A stretch of 64,000 bases of DNA from Lactobacillus sp. CBA3606 (GCF_002970935.1 NZ_CP027194.1:1674001-1738000), one strand, 5' to 3'; shown: positions 56,485 through 64,000, numbered from the stretch's first letter. The notes: a model not told the origin generated them from the sequence alone. Numbers and translations are program-made.

Positions 56485-58002
56485 ATGTTTTACTTTATTA
56501 ATGAATACTTACTACCTAAAAATTCTAGCGTGGAACATAGTGCCATGGACCGGGTTAAGCTCTTTAATCACTACCAAACGCCCGCTAAAATCGTGACCAA
56601 AATGTACGATCGTTTGTTACACCAAACACTCGCGACTTTCAATTTACCAGATGAACAAGTGCTCAATATGTTTGACTATTTCCAGCAAGCCACCACGGTG
56701 CTGACGCAAGTCTACCATGTCGAAGAGTTACAGTTGCCCGTAGAATATGCGGTGGAAGTTGGTGCTAATTTCAGTCGTATCTTTAATGGCGATGAGTTAG
56801 TCGGCAATGTCGGGTTTATTCCAGGCACGATTGGTCGGGTCTTTTATCAAGAATTTCTAGATAATCAAGGCAACCGAATGGCAACGGATTTATGGGATTG
56901 GCGTGGATTTAAATCTTGTACGCAGTATTTTGGTCAAAATGGTAAGCTGACGATGGAACGGTATTATACGCCAGCCGGTAAGATTGCGATTGAACAATAC
57001 TTTGTGCCGGATACTGAAGGCAATCCGCTGGCATCACGGTTAATCTTAAAAGATTATCAGGATCAAGGCGATCGCTTTTTCCAAAATACCACAGCGTTAT
57101 TTAACTTTTTTATTGCTGAATTAAGTCATCGCGATACTGAAACGACGACCTTTATTAACGATCGTCCTGGTACCGGGATTCAACCATTATTGCAATTAAA
57201 TGATGATTCGAAAAAATACGTCATGGTCCCAATTTATCATGCCAAAACGCTAAATGATCCACTACATGCGCCACTTGATGGCTTTTTGGAACCGGCCCTC
57301 GATAATGCGCCGCATTTTGATGGCTTTATCACGTCAACCAACCAGCAAGCACAACATTTACAAACTCGTTTCTCACAGGCTAAAGTGACACAATTACCAG
57401 TCGTCGCAACGACGGCTCTAAACCAAAGTCAATTAGTGCCAATGTCGCAACGTGCTAAGCAATTGTTATACGTTGGTCGGTTAGCGCCGGATCGCCAAAT
57501 TGATCATTTAATTCGGGTTGTGGCGTTAGTTAAACAACAGATTCCAACGATACAATTTGATTTATATGGCTACGGTGACACGGCTTATTGTGAGACGTTG
57601 ACTGCATTGATTGATGAGTTGGATCTGACGACCAATGTTCATTTGATGGGTTATCAACCAGATTTAGCGCAACGTTATACAAGTTATCAGCTATTATTGA
57701 ATGCGGCATTAGCTAATGGTGGGCCGATGGCGATGCCAGAAGCCATGGCCCAAGGCTTACCCGTGATTAGCTACCGCTTTAACTATGGTCCCCATGATTT
57801 CATAAATGATGGGCAAGATGGCTATATTGTTGAACCAGGTGACCAGCTGGCAATGAGTACGCACATTACTGACTTGTTAACCGATGAAAAACAGCTAGCT
57901 AAATTTAGTGCAGCGGCATTCAATAAACTGCATACCGACCAAACTTACTTAAAGGTTTGGCATCAATGGCAACAGGTATTAGGGTTGAAAAACGGAGGAT
58001 AA
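56485..58002 (+). CDS. GT4-type glycosyltransferase partner (GtfB/TagE-like, probably non-catalytic)
   Basis: A 505-residue protein of the TagE/Gtf family. The N-terminal beta-rich domain (MFYFINEYLLPKNSSVEHS... RVKLFNHYQTPAKIVTK) and the C-terminal GT-B half (LLYVGRLAPDRQIDHLIRVV, VHLMGYQPDL) are both recognisable. In the position of the E-x7-E motif it has NGGPMAMPE: the first Glu is Asn. Lost catalytic residues are typical of GtfB/Gtf2, which acts as a chaperone that makes GtfA active on serine-rich adhesins. Start at 56485 after GGGAGAGG. The last residues abut the next gene (4 bp). Function as an inactive partner is inference. Confidence 0.75.
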   Translation: MFYFINEYLLPKNSSVEHSAMDRVKLFNHYQTPAKIVTKMYDRLLHQTLATFNLPDEQVLNMFDYFQQATTVLTQVYHVEELQLPVEYAVEVGANFSRIFNGDELVGNVGFIPGTIGRVFYQEFLDNQGNRMATDLWDWRGFKSCTQYFGQNGKLTMERYYTPAGKIAIEQYFVPDTEGNPLASRLILKDYQDQGDRFFQNTTALFNFFIAELSHRDTETTTFINDRPGTGIQPLLQLNDDSKKYVMVPIYHAKTLNDPLHAPLDGFLEPALDNAPHFDGFITSTNQQAQHLQTRFSQAKVTQLPVVATTALNQSQLVPMSQRAKQLLYVGRLAPDRQIDHLIRVVALVKQQIPTIQFDLYGYGDTAYCETLTALIDELDLTTNVHLMGYQPDLAQRYTSYQLLLNAALANGGPMAMPEAMAQGLPVISYRFNYGPHDFINDGQDGYIVEPGDQLAMSTHITDLLTDEKQLAKFSAAAFNKLHTDQTYLKVWHQWQQVLGLKNGG

Positions 58003-58006
58003 AAAT

Positions 58007-59545
58007 TTGTATTATTTTTTGAATGATAATTTACAATTTTCTAAGTCTGGGATTGAACATGCCGAATTGAAACGGTTAACGCTTTTCAAACAACACCAGA
58101 TTCCAGCAAAAATCGTGACGCGGATTTTTGCAATGAACTTGCATGCGGTTATGGCAGATGCCGGTTTAGCTGCGACTGATTTAGTTAATTTATTCGACTT
58201 CTTCTGCGGTAGCCAACAAGTTGCGTCGCAGTCAGTTAAGCTCGCCGATTTTAAGATTCCGGCGGATGCGATTAAGACACGAAAAGATCGTCAGGTTCAC
58301 GTTGTTCAGCAGGGTAAATTGATGATGATTATTTACTTGCGACCGACTGAAGATGAGATTAGCAATGTCCAGTATTTTGATGTTAATGGGAAAACCCTAA
58401 AAATGACTTGGTGGGATACACGAGGTATGAAATGCTTGGAACAGTTGTTTGACTGGGATGGCAAAATCGTGGAAGAAGCCTACTTTGGTCCTGATGAGCA
58501 GATTCACATTGAAAAACTGCACTACTTAAACCATGCAGGACAAGAACGAGTGACTTGGCGGGTCTTAAATTATCGCGGTACTAGTTGGACGTTCAATGGC
58601 ATGAATGAATTAACACGTTTCTTTTATGATGAATTGAACCAAAACGATGAGGAAAACGTCTATATTTGTGATCGGACAGTGGAATGTGCTTGGAGTTTGT
58701 TCAACATGGTGACACCGACTAAAAAGATTTTACATCTGCATAATAATCATGTGGGCGAGGATGCGGATAGCTTGCATGCTAGTTTCAATAATAACTATGC
58801 CCATGCCCTGAATAATTGGGCTAATTGGGACGCGGTTATTTCAGCGACTCCTGAACAATCGGCCGATGTAGAAGCTCGGTTTGGTCAAGCCATACCGGCC
58901 TTTACAATTCCGGTCGGCTATGTGGAAGCAGCTACGTTAGATGCGCCACATGTGCCTTTTGCGCAACGGCAAAAATACTTACTCGTGCAAGTTGCTCGGT
59001 TAGCGCCTGAAAAACAACAAAATCATTCGATTGAAGCCTTTCAACAAGTATACGAGCAATTTCCAGAGGCCCGCTTAGAGTTCTGGGGTTACGCTAATGG
59101 CGATATGGAAAAGCAATTAAAAGCCCAAGTTAAGGCGGCCGGTCTTGAAGAAGTCGTTCAATTTAAAGGGTATACTAATGATGTTGATGCGGTTTATAAT
59201 CGGGCTCAAATTGGTCTACTGCCAAGTCGGGCGGAAGGTTTTTCATTAATGTTACTAGAGGCGCAAGCACATGGGTTACCGATGATTGCTAACGATGTCA
59301 AATACGGTCCTAGTGATATTATTCAAGATGGTGTTAGTGGGGTCTTGACGACGAATGGTCAAGTCCAACAATTGGCCGATGCAATGTTAGATTTATTAAG
59401 TCATCAAGCTAAGTTAGCGACTTATAGTACCAATGCTTATCAAAATAGTCAACGCTATTCAGCGGCAGCAGTCTTTGATAAGTGGCAAGCGTTATTGGAT
59501 GTCTTTCCAAGTGGTGCGAAGCCAGTCGCCACAACTGTAAAGTGA
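58007..59545 (+). CDS. GT4-type glycosyltransferase (GtfA/TagE-like, probably catalytic)
   Basis: A 512-residue relative of the preceding gene, starting with TTG at 58007 after GGAGG. It has the same N-terminal domain (MYYFLNDNLQFSKSGIEHAELKRL) and a GT-B C-half with VQVARLAPEKQQNHSIEAF, VQFKGYTND and an intact E-x7-E in AEGFSLMLLEAQAHG. Relatives are named poly(glycerol-phosphate) alpha-glucosyltransferase or GtfA of adhesin glycosylation; the first sugar there is often GlcNAc. Together with its partner it probably glycosylates the Thr/Ser of the adjacent giant protein. Wall teichoic acid glucosylation is the alternative. Confidence 0.82.
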   Translation: MYYFLNDNLQFSKSGIEHAELKRLTLFKQHQIPAKIVTRIFAMNLHAVMADAGLAATDLVNLFDFFCGSQQVASQSVKLADFKIPADAIKTRKDRQVHVVQQGKLMMIIYLRPTEDEISNVQYFDVNGKTLKMTWWDTRGMKCLEQLFDWDGKIVEEAYFGPDEQIHIEKLHYLNHAGQERVTWRVLNYRGTSWTFNGMNELTRFFYDELNQNDEENVYICDRTVECAWSLFNMVTPTKKILHLHNNHVGEDADSLHASFNNNYAHALNNWANWDAVISATPEQSADVEARFGQAIPAFTIPVGYVEAATLDAPHVPFAQRQKYLLVQVARLAPEKQQNHSIEAFQQVYEQFPEARLEFWGYANGDMEKQLKAQVKAAGLEEVVQFKGYTNDVDAVYNRAQIGLLPSRAEGFSLMLLEAQAHGLPMIANDVKYGPSDIIQDGVSGVLTTNGQVQQLADAMLDLLSHQAKLATYSTNAYQNSQRYSAAAVFDKWQALLDVFPSGAKPVATTVK

Positions 59546-59556
59546 GGAACTGATAA

Positions 59557-59754
59557 ATGTTAATTATGATGTCGACTTATACGAGTATCAAAATGGGTAT
59601 CCGGTTAGTGGCCTATTTGGTATTAGGTGGTCTAGTTTTGATTATTCGCCACCGACACCGTAAAAAATCTCGCACTGAAATGGATGAAGAAACGAAACGC
59701 TTAATGGCGCGGACCAAAAAAGATGAGAATGGCAAGTATCCATGGGAACAATAA
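59557..59754 (+). CDS. small membrane protein
   Basis: A 65-residue protein with one membrane helix (LVAYLVLGGLVLIIRH) and a charged cytoplasmic tail (RHRKKSRTEMDEETKRLMARTKKDENGKYPWEQ). It follows the glycosyltransferases by 11 bp with GTGAGGAA upstream, so it is probably the last gene of that operon. No family recognised. It could help to bring the glycosyltransferases to the membrane; this is only a guess. Confidence 0.65.
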   Translation: MLIMMSTYTSIKMGIRLVAYLVLGGLVLIIRHRHRKKSRTEMDEETKRLMARTKKDENGKYPWEQ

Positions 59755-59763
59755 AGTAAGAGT

Positions 59764-59865
59764 GCTCAGCCAACCGGTTAGCGACTGAGCATAGTCTAGC
59801 ACCCCCTTTGATGCGGTTTTAGCATCAGCGGGGGTGTGTCGCTAAGCGGAGGTCGCTGGTTGGCT
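59764..59865. other. nested stem-loop element of unknown kind
   Basis: Four perfect helices are nested: AGCCAACC/GGTTGGCT (59768-59775 with 59858-59865), TTAGCGAC/GTCGCTAA (59778-59785 with 59838-59845), CACCCCC/GGGGGTG (59800-59806 with 59830-59836) and GATGC/GCATC (59810-59814 with 59822-59826). An alternative hairpin GCTCAG/CTGAGC (59764-59769 with 59785-59790) competes with the outer helix. No U-run follows. It may be a structured RNA at the end of the glycosylation operon, a terminator variant, or a repeated element. Confidence 0.55.
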
Positions 59866-59886
59866 TAAGTTATGAATGTTATTACT

Positions 59887-60001
59887 AAAAAAACACGCCG
59901 GTAATGCCCCGAAAGGCATGACCAGCGTGTTTCTTGATGAAGTGCGGCGACCTTCAGAACGCTTGCGCGCCGATCGCGTACCTCCATCATGGTTTGGCAC
60001 C
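59887..60001 (-). ncRNA. candidate small RNA of about 115 nt
   Basis: On the minus strand -35 TTGACG (60032-60037) and -10 GATACT (60008-60013), spacer 18 bp, would start RNA near 60001. It ends in a strong terminator, AACACGCTGGTCATGCC paired with its partner (59892-59931) and followed by seven U. Inside, TGATGGAG pairs with CTTCATCA and CGGCG with CGCCG, so the RNA folds into two hairpins. No frame with a ribosome-binding site is present. Not recognised as 6S, SRP, tmRNA or RNase P RNA. Confidence 0.6.
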
Positions 60002-60054
60002 ATCAGTAGTATCGCACGTTCAACTAGGTGCCGTCAACTAAAAGTTAAGCAAAA

Positions 60055-60070
60055 TGTTTCACGTGAAACA
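60055..60070. promoter_or_regulatory. parS site
   Basis: TGTTTCACGTGAAACA, identical to the site at 34751. It lies 18 bp upstream of the small RNA -35, so ParB spreading could affect it. Confidence 0.85.
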
Positions 60071-60076
60071 TCTAAG

Positions 60077-60120
60077 AAAAGGACGCTGATTCCCAAAGTG
60101 GAAAATCAAAGTCCTTTTTT
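60077..60120. terminator. terminator at the end of the lar operon
   Basis: AAAAGGAC/GTCCTTTT with an inner TGATT/AATCA. T-run on the plus side and A-run on the minus side, so it can act both ways; the main use is probably the minus-strand lar operon. Confidence 0.65.
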
Positions 60121-60125
60121 ACGGC

Positions 60126-60359
60126 TTAAAGCCGGCTGTTATAAATCAAGAAACTAATGTAACATGTATCGCCGTCTGGTAAAGTGTAACCAGAATTTTG
60201 GTTTGAACCATCATTTTCATGTAACACGATGAATTCACCGGCGCCGTAATCTTGATCGTTTAAGTATAAGACTAAGCTTTCATCACAGTCTGCTAAGGTC
60301 TTACCGGTGACGATGCGCCGATTCCAGCCGCGGTGAATGGTACCATTTGGATTAATCAT
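60126..60359 (-). CDS. small hypothetical protein at the end of the lar operon
   Basis: A 77-residue acidic protein (NPNGTIHRGWNRRIVTGKT, then DCDESLVLYLNDQDYGAGEF and a Gly/Asn-rich beta-strand end). AAAGGAG precedes the ATG. It lies 19 bp after larO on the same strand, so it is probably co-transcribed with the nickel transporter. No signal peptide and no metal-binding cluster (one Cys pair, few His). Family not recognised. It is not among the usual lar genes I know (larR, larMN, larQ, larO, larA-E). Confidence 0.7.
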   Translation of the reverse strand: MINPNGTIHRGWNRRIVTGKTLADCDESLVLYLNDQDYGAGEFIVLHENDGSNQNSGYTLPDGDTCYISFLIYNSRL

Positions 60360-60378
60360 AATTTTGTAACTCCTTTAA

Positions 60379-61110
60379 TTATAAAGTTAGTAGTTGCGCT
60401 TGACGTTGAGGTTGGGCAGATAATTCTGCTGCCGTTAAGTCAGCTTCAATTTGATGAGCGGCATTAAAAATTAGATAACGTTGGCCTACCGCTTGAACCT
60501 GTTGATAGTTATGGCTAGCCATAATAATAGTTTTTCCAGCTGTTTGGAGCCGTTTAAGCAGGCCCAACATTTGTTGTTGGGCGGTAATGGTCAGACCATT
60601 GAGTGGTTCATCAAGCAATAAAATGGCCGGATTAAGTGCCAACACGCTGGCTAAAGCCACCCGTTTTTTCTCACCACCAGAAAGTTGATAAGGAACCCGA
60701 TCACGTAGGGCCACACAGTCGGTTAGTTCAAGACAGTCGGTCACGCGTTGATTGATTTCAGTCGGACTTAATCCCAATTGTTGAGGACCAAAGGCAATCT
60801 CTGCGGCTACCGAGGGGTTAAACAATTGAATGTCGGTGTTTTGAAAAACCATGCCAATTTGTTGATGTAGTTGTTGTCGCTGAGTGGGGTCGGCTAAATA
60901 AGTCGGTGTGATGGCTTGGTCGTTAAACCAATACTGTCCCTGACTGGCAGTGGTTAGCCCGCTCAGTAACCGTAACAAGGTTGATTTACCAGATCCATTT
61001 GGTCCCATTAAACAGACCCATTCGCCAGTGTCGATTGTGAGGCTCAGCTGATCGAGCCCTTGGGTATTTGGATAATTGTAAGTCACATTTTCAAGCTTGA
61101 TTAAGGTCAA
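60379..61110 (-). CDS. larO: nickel ECF-type transporter ATPase LarO
   Basis: A 243-residue ABC ATPase of the CbiO type. Walker A is MGPNGSGKSTLLRLLSGL, the Q-loop GMVFQNTDIQLF is diagnostic of ECF/CbiO proteins, the signature is QLSGGEKKRVALAS, Walker B ILLLDEPL, and the H-loop ASHNYQ. It energises the LarMN-LarQ nickel importer; nickel is needed for the nickel-pincer cofactor of LarA. It begins one base after larQ, so translation is coupled. Confidence 0.92.
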   Translation of the reverse strand: MTLIKLENVTYNYPNTQGLDQLSLTIDTGEWVCLMGPNGSGKSTLLRLLSGLTTASQGQYWFNDQAITPTYLADPTQRQQLHQQIGMVFQNTDIQLFNPSVAAEIAFGPQQLGLSPTEINQRVTDCLELTDCVALRDRVPYQLSGGEKKRVALASVLALNPAILLLDEPLNGLTITAQQQMLGLLKRLQTAGKTIIMASHNYQQVQAVGQRYLIFNAAHQIEADLTAAELSAQPQRQAQLLTL

Positions 61111-61111
61111 T

Positions 61112-61930
61112 TTAAAGCCTCCCTAGCAGTAAGACAGCCATCAAAATCAGTTCGGGACTAAGCGAGAGATAGTCTTGCCAGTGATGCTTTTTGGTGGGTA
61201 CCTGAGCGTAATGACCGTTGAATCCACGGGCTTCCATCGCAGCATAGAGTTCTAAAGCATAGGCGTAACTTTTTAAGTAGAGATTGCCAAAGAGGGCACC
61301 GATTAAATGATACGGATGTTTAGTTGGTGCGACGGTTCTTAAATCCAACGCTTCCATGGTGTGTAATAAGTAATTGCCAAGCATCCGTAAATAAGTGATG
61401 GCAATCGCTAAGGTCATAATTAAGACGTCAGGACAGTGTAAACTTTTGAGCCCAGTCAACAAATCTTGAAATGGCGTGGTTAACCGATAATAATGGGCGT
61501 TTGCTAGCAGTAGCGCAGTCTTGATACCGAAGAATAGCACCGTCGTGGGACCGGTCAACCAGTAACTAGGTAACACCACTAATAAAGCGATGAGTAAGCT
61601 AACGGCCCAATCACGGGTGAAACGGCGCAATTGTCGTGGTGATAAGCTGAGTAATTGACCGCCAAGTAATAGCGCTAATCCCCATAAGAGCAGGCCGTTT
61701 TGAATTAAGGCAATTAATAATAATAGCAGTAACAACCGTACTAATTTAATGGCAGGGGATAGTTGCCAGCGTGACGATGTTTGGACGGGCGCTGGCTGGG
61801 CAAATTGGGCTAATAACTTTTGTAGTCGCCGTCGATTACGGGCTAAAAATGGCCGTTGTTTGCCCATGGCAATTGGTTGCGGCGCCTGTTGCAACCAGGC
61901 GGGTAACTTAGTGGGTGCTTTTGGCATCAT
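61112..61930 (-). CDS. larQ: nickel ECF-type transporter transmembrane protein LarQ
   Basis: A 272-residue membrane protein of the CbiQ family. Five or so helices (LVRLLLLLLLIALIQNGLLLWG, LLIALLVVLPSYWL and others) and a cytoplasmic domain with LRTVAPTKHPYHLIGALFGNLYLKSYAYALELYAAMEARGFNG split over the coupling helices; the conserved Ala-Arg-Gly (EARGF) contacts the ATPase. It overlaps larMN by 23 bp. Partner of LarO and LarMN. Confidence 0.9.
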   Translation of the reverse strand: MMPKAPTKLPAWLQQAPQPIAMGKQRPFLARNRRRLQKLLAQFAQPAPVQTSSRWQLSPAIKLVRLLLLLLLIALIQNGLLLWGLALLLGGQLLSLSPRQLRRFTRDWAVSLLIALLVVLPSYWLTGPTTVLFFGIKTALLLANAHYYRLTTPFQDLLTGLKSLHCPDVLIMTLAIAITYLRMLGNYLLHTMEALDLRTVAPTKHPYHLIGALFGNLYLKSYAYALELYAAMEARGFNGHYAQVPTKKHHWQDYLSLSPELILMAVLLLGRL

Positions 61931-62879
61931 GTTGAAGACCTCGGATCAATAATAAGCAAAGTAAAATGGCCGTCAAAGCAGATAAAATATAGCCAATAGC
62001 GAGTGGTAACCCGGCAATCGAATAATCTTGAAATAAGGCTTGAAAATGAATGCCGTGGGTCATGCCAACCGGAGCAGTGGCTTGACCGAGCCGGTGTTGA
62101 AGCTCGCTGGGACTCCATTCACCCCAAGCAGTGTTACTGGCGAGTAGGCCGAGTGGTGAGATTAAGGCCAACCCAATCAGGAGATACAACCATGGTCGTC
62201 GGTTCGTCCGTGGGGTAGCTTGATATAAGTTGAGCGGGGCGACTTTCTTAACGAACTGATAAACCAGTAACGTAAAACCGACTTCCACCCAACCGGCGAC
62301 TAATAAATGAGCCGCTAACATGGCTGGTACGGCGATGTTAAGCCCGTATGGACAGTAAAGCGGCGTGCCGTTGGCCGTATGAGCTAATAAAGGTTGCAAG
62401 CCTAGCTCAATTCCCGCAACTAAGGCAGCGGTGTTAATGCCAAGGTAGGCCCCAACTGCGAGGCCTATTTTTTCGTGATGCCATTTTTGACCGATACGAT
62501 AGCAAGCATAACCAACAAACGGCATGATGACTGCCATATTAAATGCATTAGCACCAAAGGCCAGAATCCCGCCGTCACCGAAAAGTAGGGCCTGTAGTAA
62601 TAAGGTCACGGTTAACGCTAAACAGGCCGCCCAGGGCCCAATCAGCACCGCTAACAGCGTCCCACCCACAGCATGTGCGGTGGTCCCGCCTGGAATTGGC
62701 AGATTAAACATCATGATTAAAAAAGCCAACGCGGCAGCAATGCCGAGCATCGGTAAGGTTTCATGGTGGGTTTTAATCTGAACTTTAACCTTTAGTACTG
62801 CCACGGTCCAAATGGGCGCCATGGCGGCAACGAGTGTGCCACAAGTGGCAGGGCTTAAATAGTTATCCGGAATATGCAC
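61908..62879 (-). CDS. larMN: nickel substrate-binding membrane protein LarMN (CbiM-CbiN fusion)
   Basis: A 323-residue fusion. The first ~210 residues are CbiM, with the N-terminal MHIPDNYLSP (His2 and the amino group bind the metal), GGTTAHAVGGTLLAVLIGPWAACLALT and FGDGGILAFGANAFNMAV. The C-terminal part is CbiN-like, with two helices and an extracellular segment (ASNTAWGEWSPSELQHRLGQA). Fused MN is the arrangement known from L. plantarum larR(MN)QO. It gives nickel to LarA through LarB/C/E biosynthesis. The start follows AGAGGTG. Confidence 0.93.
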   Translation of the reverse strand: MHIPDNYLSPATCGTLVAAMAPIWTVAVLKVKVQIKTHHETLPMLGIAAALAFLIMMFNLPIPGGTTAHAVGGTLLAVLIGPWAACLALTVTLLLQALLFGDGGILAFGANAFNMAVIMPFVGYACYRIGQKWHHEKIGLAVGAYLGINTAALVAGIELGLQPLLAHTANGTPLYCPYGLNIAVPAMLAAHLLVAGWVEVGFTLLVYQFVKKVAPLNLYQATPRTNRRPWLYLLIGLALISPLGLLASNTAWGEWSPSELQHRLGQATAPVGMTHGIHFQALFQDYSIAGLPLAIGYILSALTAILLCLLLIRGLQHDAKSTH

Positions 62880-62894
62880 GGATGAGCACCTCTT

Positions 62895-63560
62895 CTAATT
62901 AGCAATTTGATCTAAGAGATAACTGATGTCTTGAATAATGAACTTATGATTTTGAACCAACAATACGTTATCAGCCCGCAATTCTTTCAACATTCGGTTG
63001 ACGCTACTCCGTGAACTAATCCCACAAAATCCCGCAATATCTTCATTAGTGACGACAAAATCAATTAAAATCCCAGCTTTAATTTGACGGCCAAATAAAC
63101 CAACTAGACTGTAAATAAAAGCACAGATAGCGCCTTTTTTACCGTTCATGACCATACGTTGCAAGCGTAAAATGTTTTCGGACAATTTCTTCCGATAATA
63201 ATTTTTGACGTAATTTTGTAATTCCGGGGTATGGTTCACATATTTCCAAAAATCGACGCGATTAACTTGGTAAAAAGTAGCATATTCGGATTCAATCCGG
63301 ACGTTAAAAGGTTGATCGGTCGACCGTGAAACTTCATCACGGAGTAAAGAAATCACATCAGGCTTGGCAATGTACGATAAATTAAATTCGCGGCCGTCTT
63401 GTAAAATGATGCTGTTCTTGATGATGCCATCCTTTAAGACGTACGTGTAGTGCTCTGCTAAACCATGATAGGTCAAGTAAGTATGGCGTTTTTTTTGAAT
63501 TGTCGGGACATGATGGGCTTCTAAATAGCTCAGTAAATATTCAATATCAGTTAATACCAT
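62895..63560 (-). CDS. larR: Crp/Fnr-family regulator LarR
   Basis: A 221-residue CRP-type protein. An N-terminal effector domain (about 20-140, LTYHGLAEHYTYVLKDGIIKNSIILQDGREF) and a C-terminal winged helix (about 150-215, TNEDIAGFCGISSRSSVNRMLKELRADNVL). In L. plantarum LarR activates larA and the transporter in response to L-lactate and is antagonised by D-lactate. It is divergent from larA (226 bp between them) and heads the larR(MN)QO operon. Its ribosome-binding site is weak. The function is transferred from the syntenic L. plantarum gene. Confidence 0.92.
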   Translation of the reverse strand: MVLTDIEYLLSYLEAHHVPTIQKKRHTYLTYHGLAEHYTYVLKDGIIKNSIILQDGREFNLSYIAKPDVISLLRDEVSRSTDQPFNVRIESEYATFYQVNRVDFWKYVNHTPELQNYVKNYYRKKLSENILRLQRMVMNGKKGAICAFIYSLVGLFGRQIKAGILIDFVVTNEDIAGFCGISSRSSVNRMLKELRADNVLLVQNHKFIIQDISYLLDQIAN

Positions 63561-63660
63561 CTTAGTTTCAGTTCTTTCGTGAATAGATTTAGGGTCACGA
63601 TTGTCCTAATCACGATCAGTCCGTTGTTAAGCATACCTTTTTTATGAATTAGTACAATCG

Positions 63661-63705
63661 CATTTAAAGTATACATTTGTTAACGCATTTTGAAAACTTT
63701 AAATG
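63661..63705. promoter_or_regulatory. probable LarR operator between larR and larA
   Basis: CATTTAAAGT (63661-63670) and ACTTTAAATG (63696-63705) form a perfect ten-base inverted repeat with a 25-bp gap. A likely larA -10 (TATAAC, 63732-63737) has no good -35, as expected for an activated promoter. The centre of the repeat would be about 61 bases before the start of transcription, a typical place for a CRP-type activator. TCACGAT also occurs twice at about 63593 and 63611. Confidence 0.5.
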
Positions 63706-63786
63706 TAGCAGTTAATTTTGGCAGGGACGAGTATAACAAAAGGTGCGTGTAAAAAATAGTTTAATGAAAGAGGATGGCCAAAAGAC

Positions 63787-64000
63787 ATGGTTGCAATTGA
63801 TTTACCCTATGATAAGACCACGATTACCGCTGAAATTCCAGAAAAGAATTTCGCCGGTAAACTAGTCTCACAAGCTGCAACATATCATAACAAATTATCC
63901 GAAAGTGAAACGGTGGAACAATCACTAGATCACCCCATTGGCACGGATAAATTAGAAACTTTAGCTCAAGGAAAAAAGAATATCGTCATTATTAGTTCTG
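63787..64000 (+). CDS. larA: lactate racemase LarA, N-terminal part
   Basis: The first 71 residues are present; the gene runs out of the window. VAIDLPYDKTTITAEIPEKN and LVSQAATYHNKLSESE are characteristic of LarA, the nickel-pincer enzyme that interconverts L- and D-lactate, giving D-lactate for vancomycin-type peptidoglycan precursors. ATG at 63787; the AGAGG is about 14 bases upstream, a long spacing, and another ATG at 63774 is out of frame. Divergent from larR. Confidence 0.93.
   Translation, partial: MVAIDLPYDKTTITAEIPEKNFAGKLVSQAATYHNKLSESETVEQSLDHPIGTDKLETLAQGKKNIVIISS

Noticed and set aside
59876-60157. 93-codon plus-strand frame
   Set aside because: It runs through the terminator and promoter of the minus-strand small RNA and through parS; no ribosome-binding site.

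Overview
The window looks like an origin-proximal piece of a Lactobacillaceae chromosome, most like the Lactiplantibacillus plantarum group. This is inferred from gene content: a complete walRKHIJ-htrA-rlmH block, the lactate racemase locus larR(MN)QO/larA, TagE-type glycosyltransferases and a KxYKxGKxW-type adhesin. Three parS-like sites, one perfect Noc-type site and a cluster of DnaA boxes upstream of rlmH fit a position close to oriC. No database search was run; all family assignments come from motifs recognised in the sequence.

Layout. 1-2.3 kb: end of a HAD phosphatase, pgmB with a cre-controlled promoter, a flavin/PNPOx-like protein and tRNA-Lys. 2.4-10.7 kb: essential envelope-stress two-component locus, HtrA protease, DnaA-box cluster and rlmH. 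10.7-11.8 kb: non-coding stretch with an orphan CRISPR repeat. 11.8-19.1 kb: plant-glycoside utilisation cluster (GH78, MFS, GH3, GH43) with a divergent AraC regulator. 19.1-20.6 kb: decayed DNA, a possible toxin/antisense-RNA pair, a small HTH protein and two degenerate CRISPR repeats flanking a short spacer just before cas3. 20.6-32.0 kb: complete type I-E CRISPR-Cas (cas3-cas8e-cse2-cas7-cas5-cas6-cas1-cas2::dnaQ) and a 34-repeat array. 32-38.5 kb: Fic pseudogene, two parS sites, a zinc-ribbon membrane protein, an unrecognised protein, a secreted protein and a frameshifted TetM-like gene. 38.5-45.8 kb: nth, an alcohol dehydrogenase behind a MerR-type promoter, yaaA, then an SDR/acetoacetate decarboxylase/nitroreductase operon followed by a PucR-type regulator. 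46.3-59.8 kb: a giant Thr-Asp repeat surface protein with an alpha-helical protein and two GT4 glycosyltransferases that probably glycosylate it. 59.8-60.1 kb: structured non-coding DNA, a candidate small RNA and a parS site. 60.1-64 kb: nickel-uptake genes larO, larQ, larMN, regulator larR and the start of larA.

Most unusual items: (i) the pseudo-CRISPR unit in front of cas3, which has the architecture of CreR/CreA-type guide RNAs; (ii) the oriC-like DnaA-box cluster before rlmH; (iii) the TD-repeat adhesin island with a GT pair in which one partner has lost a catalytic glutamate; (iv) the putative small RNA beside parS; (v) a hairpin placed between the Shine-Dalgarno and the start codon of htrA; (vi) a probable ATC start codon in yaaA.
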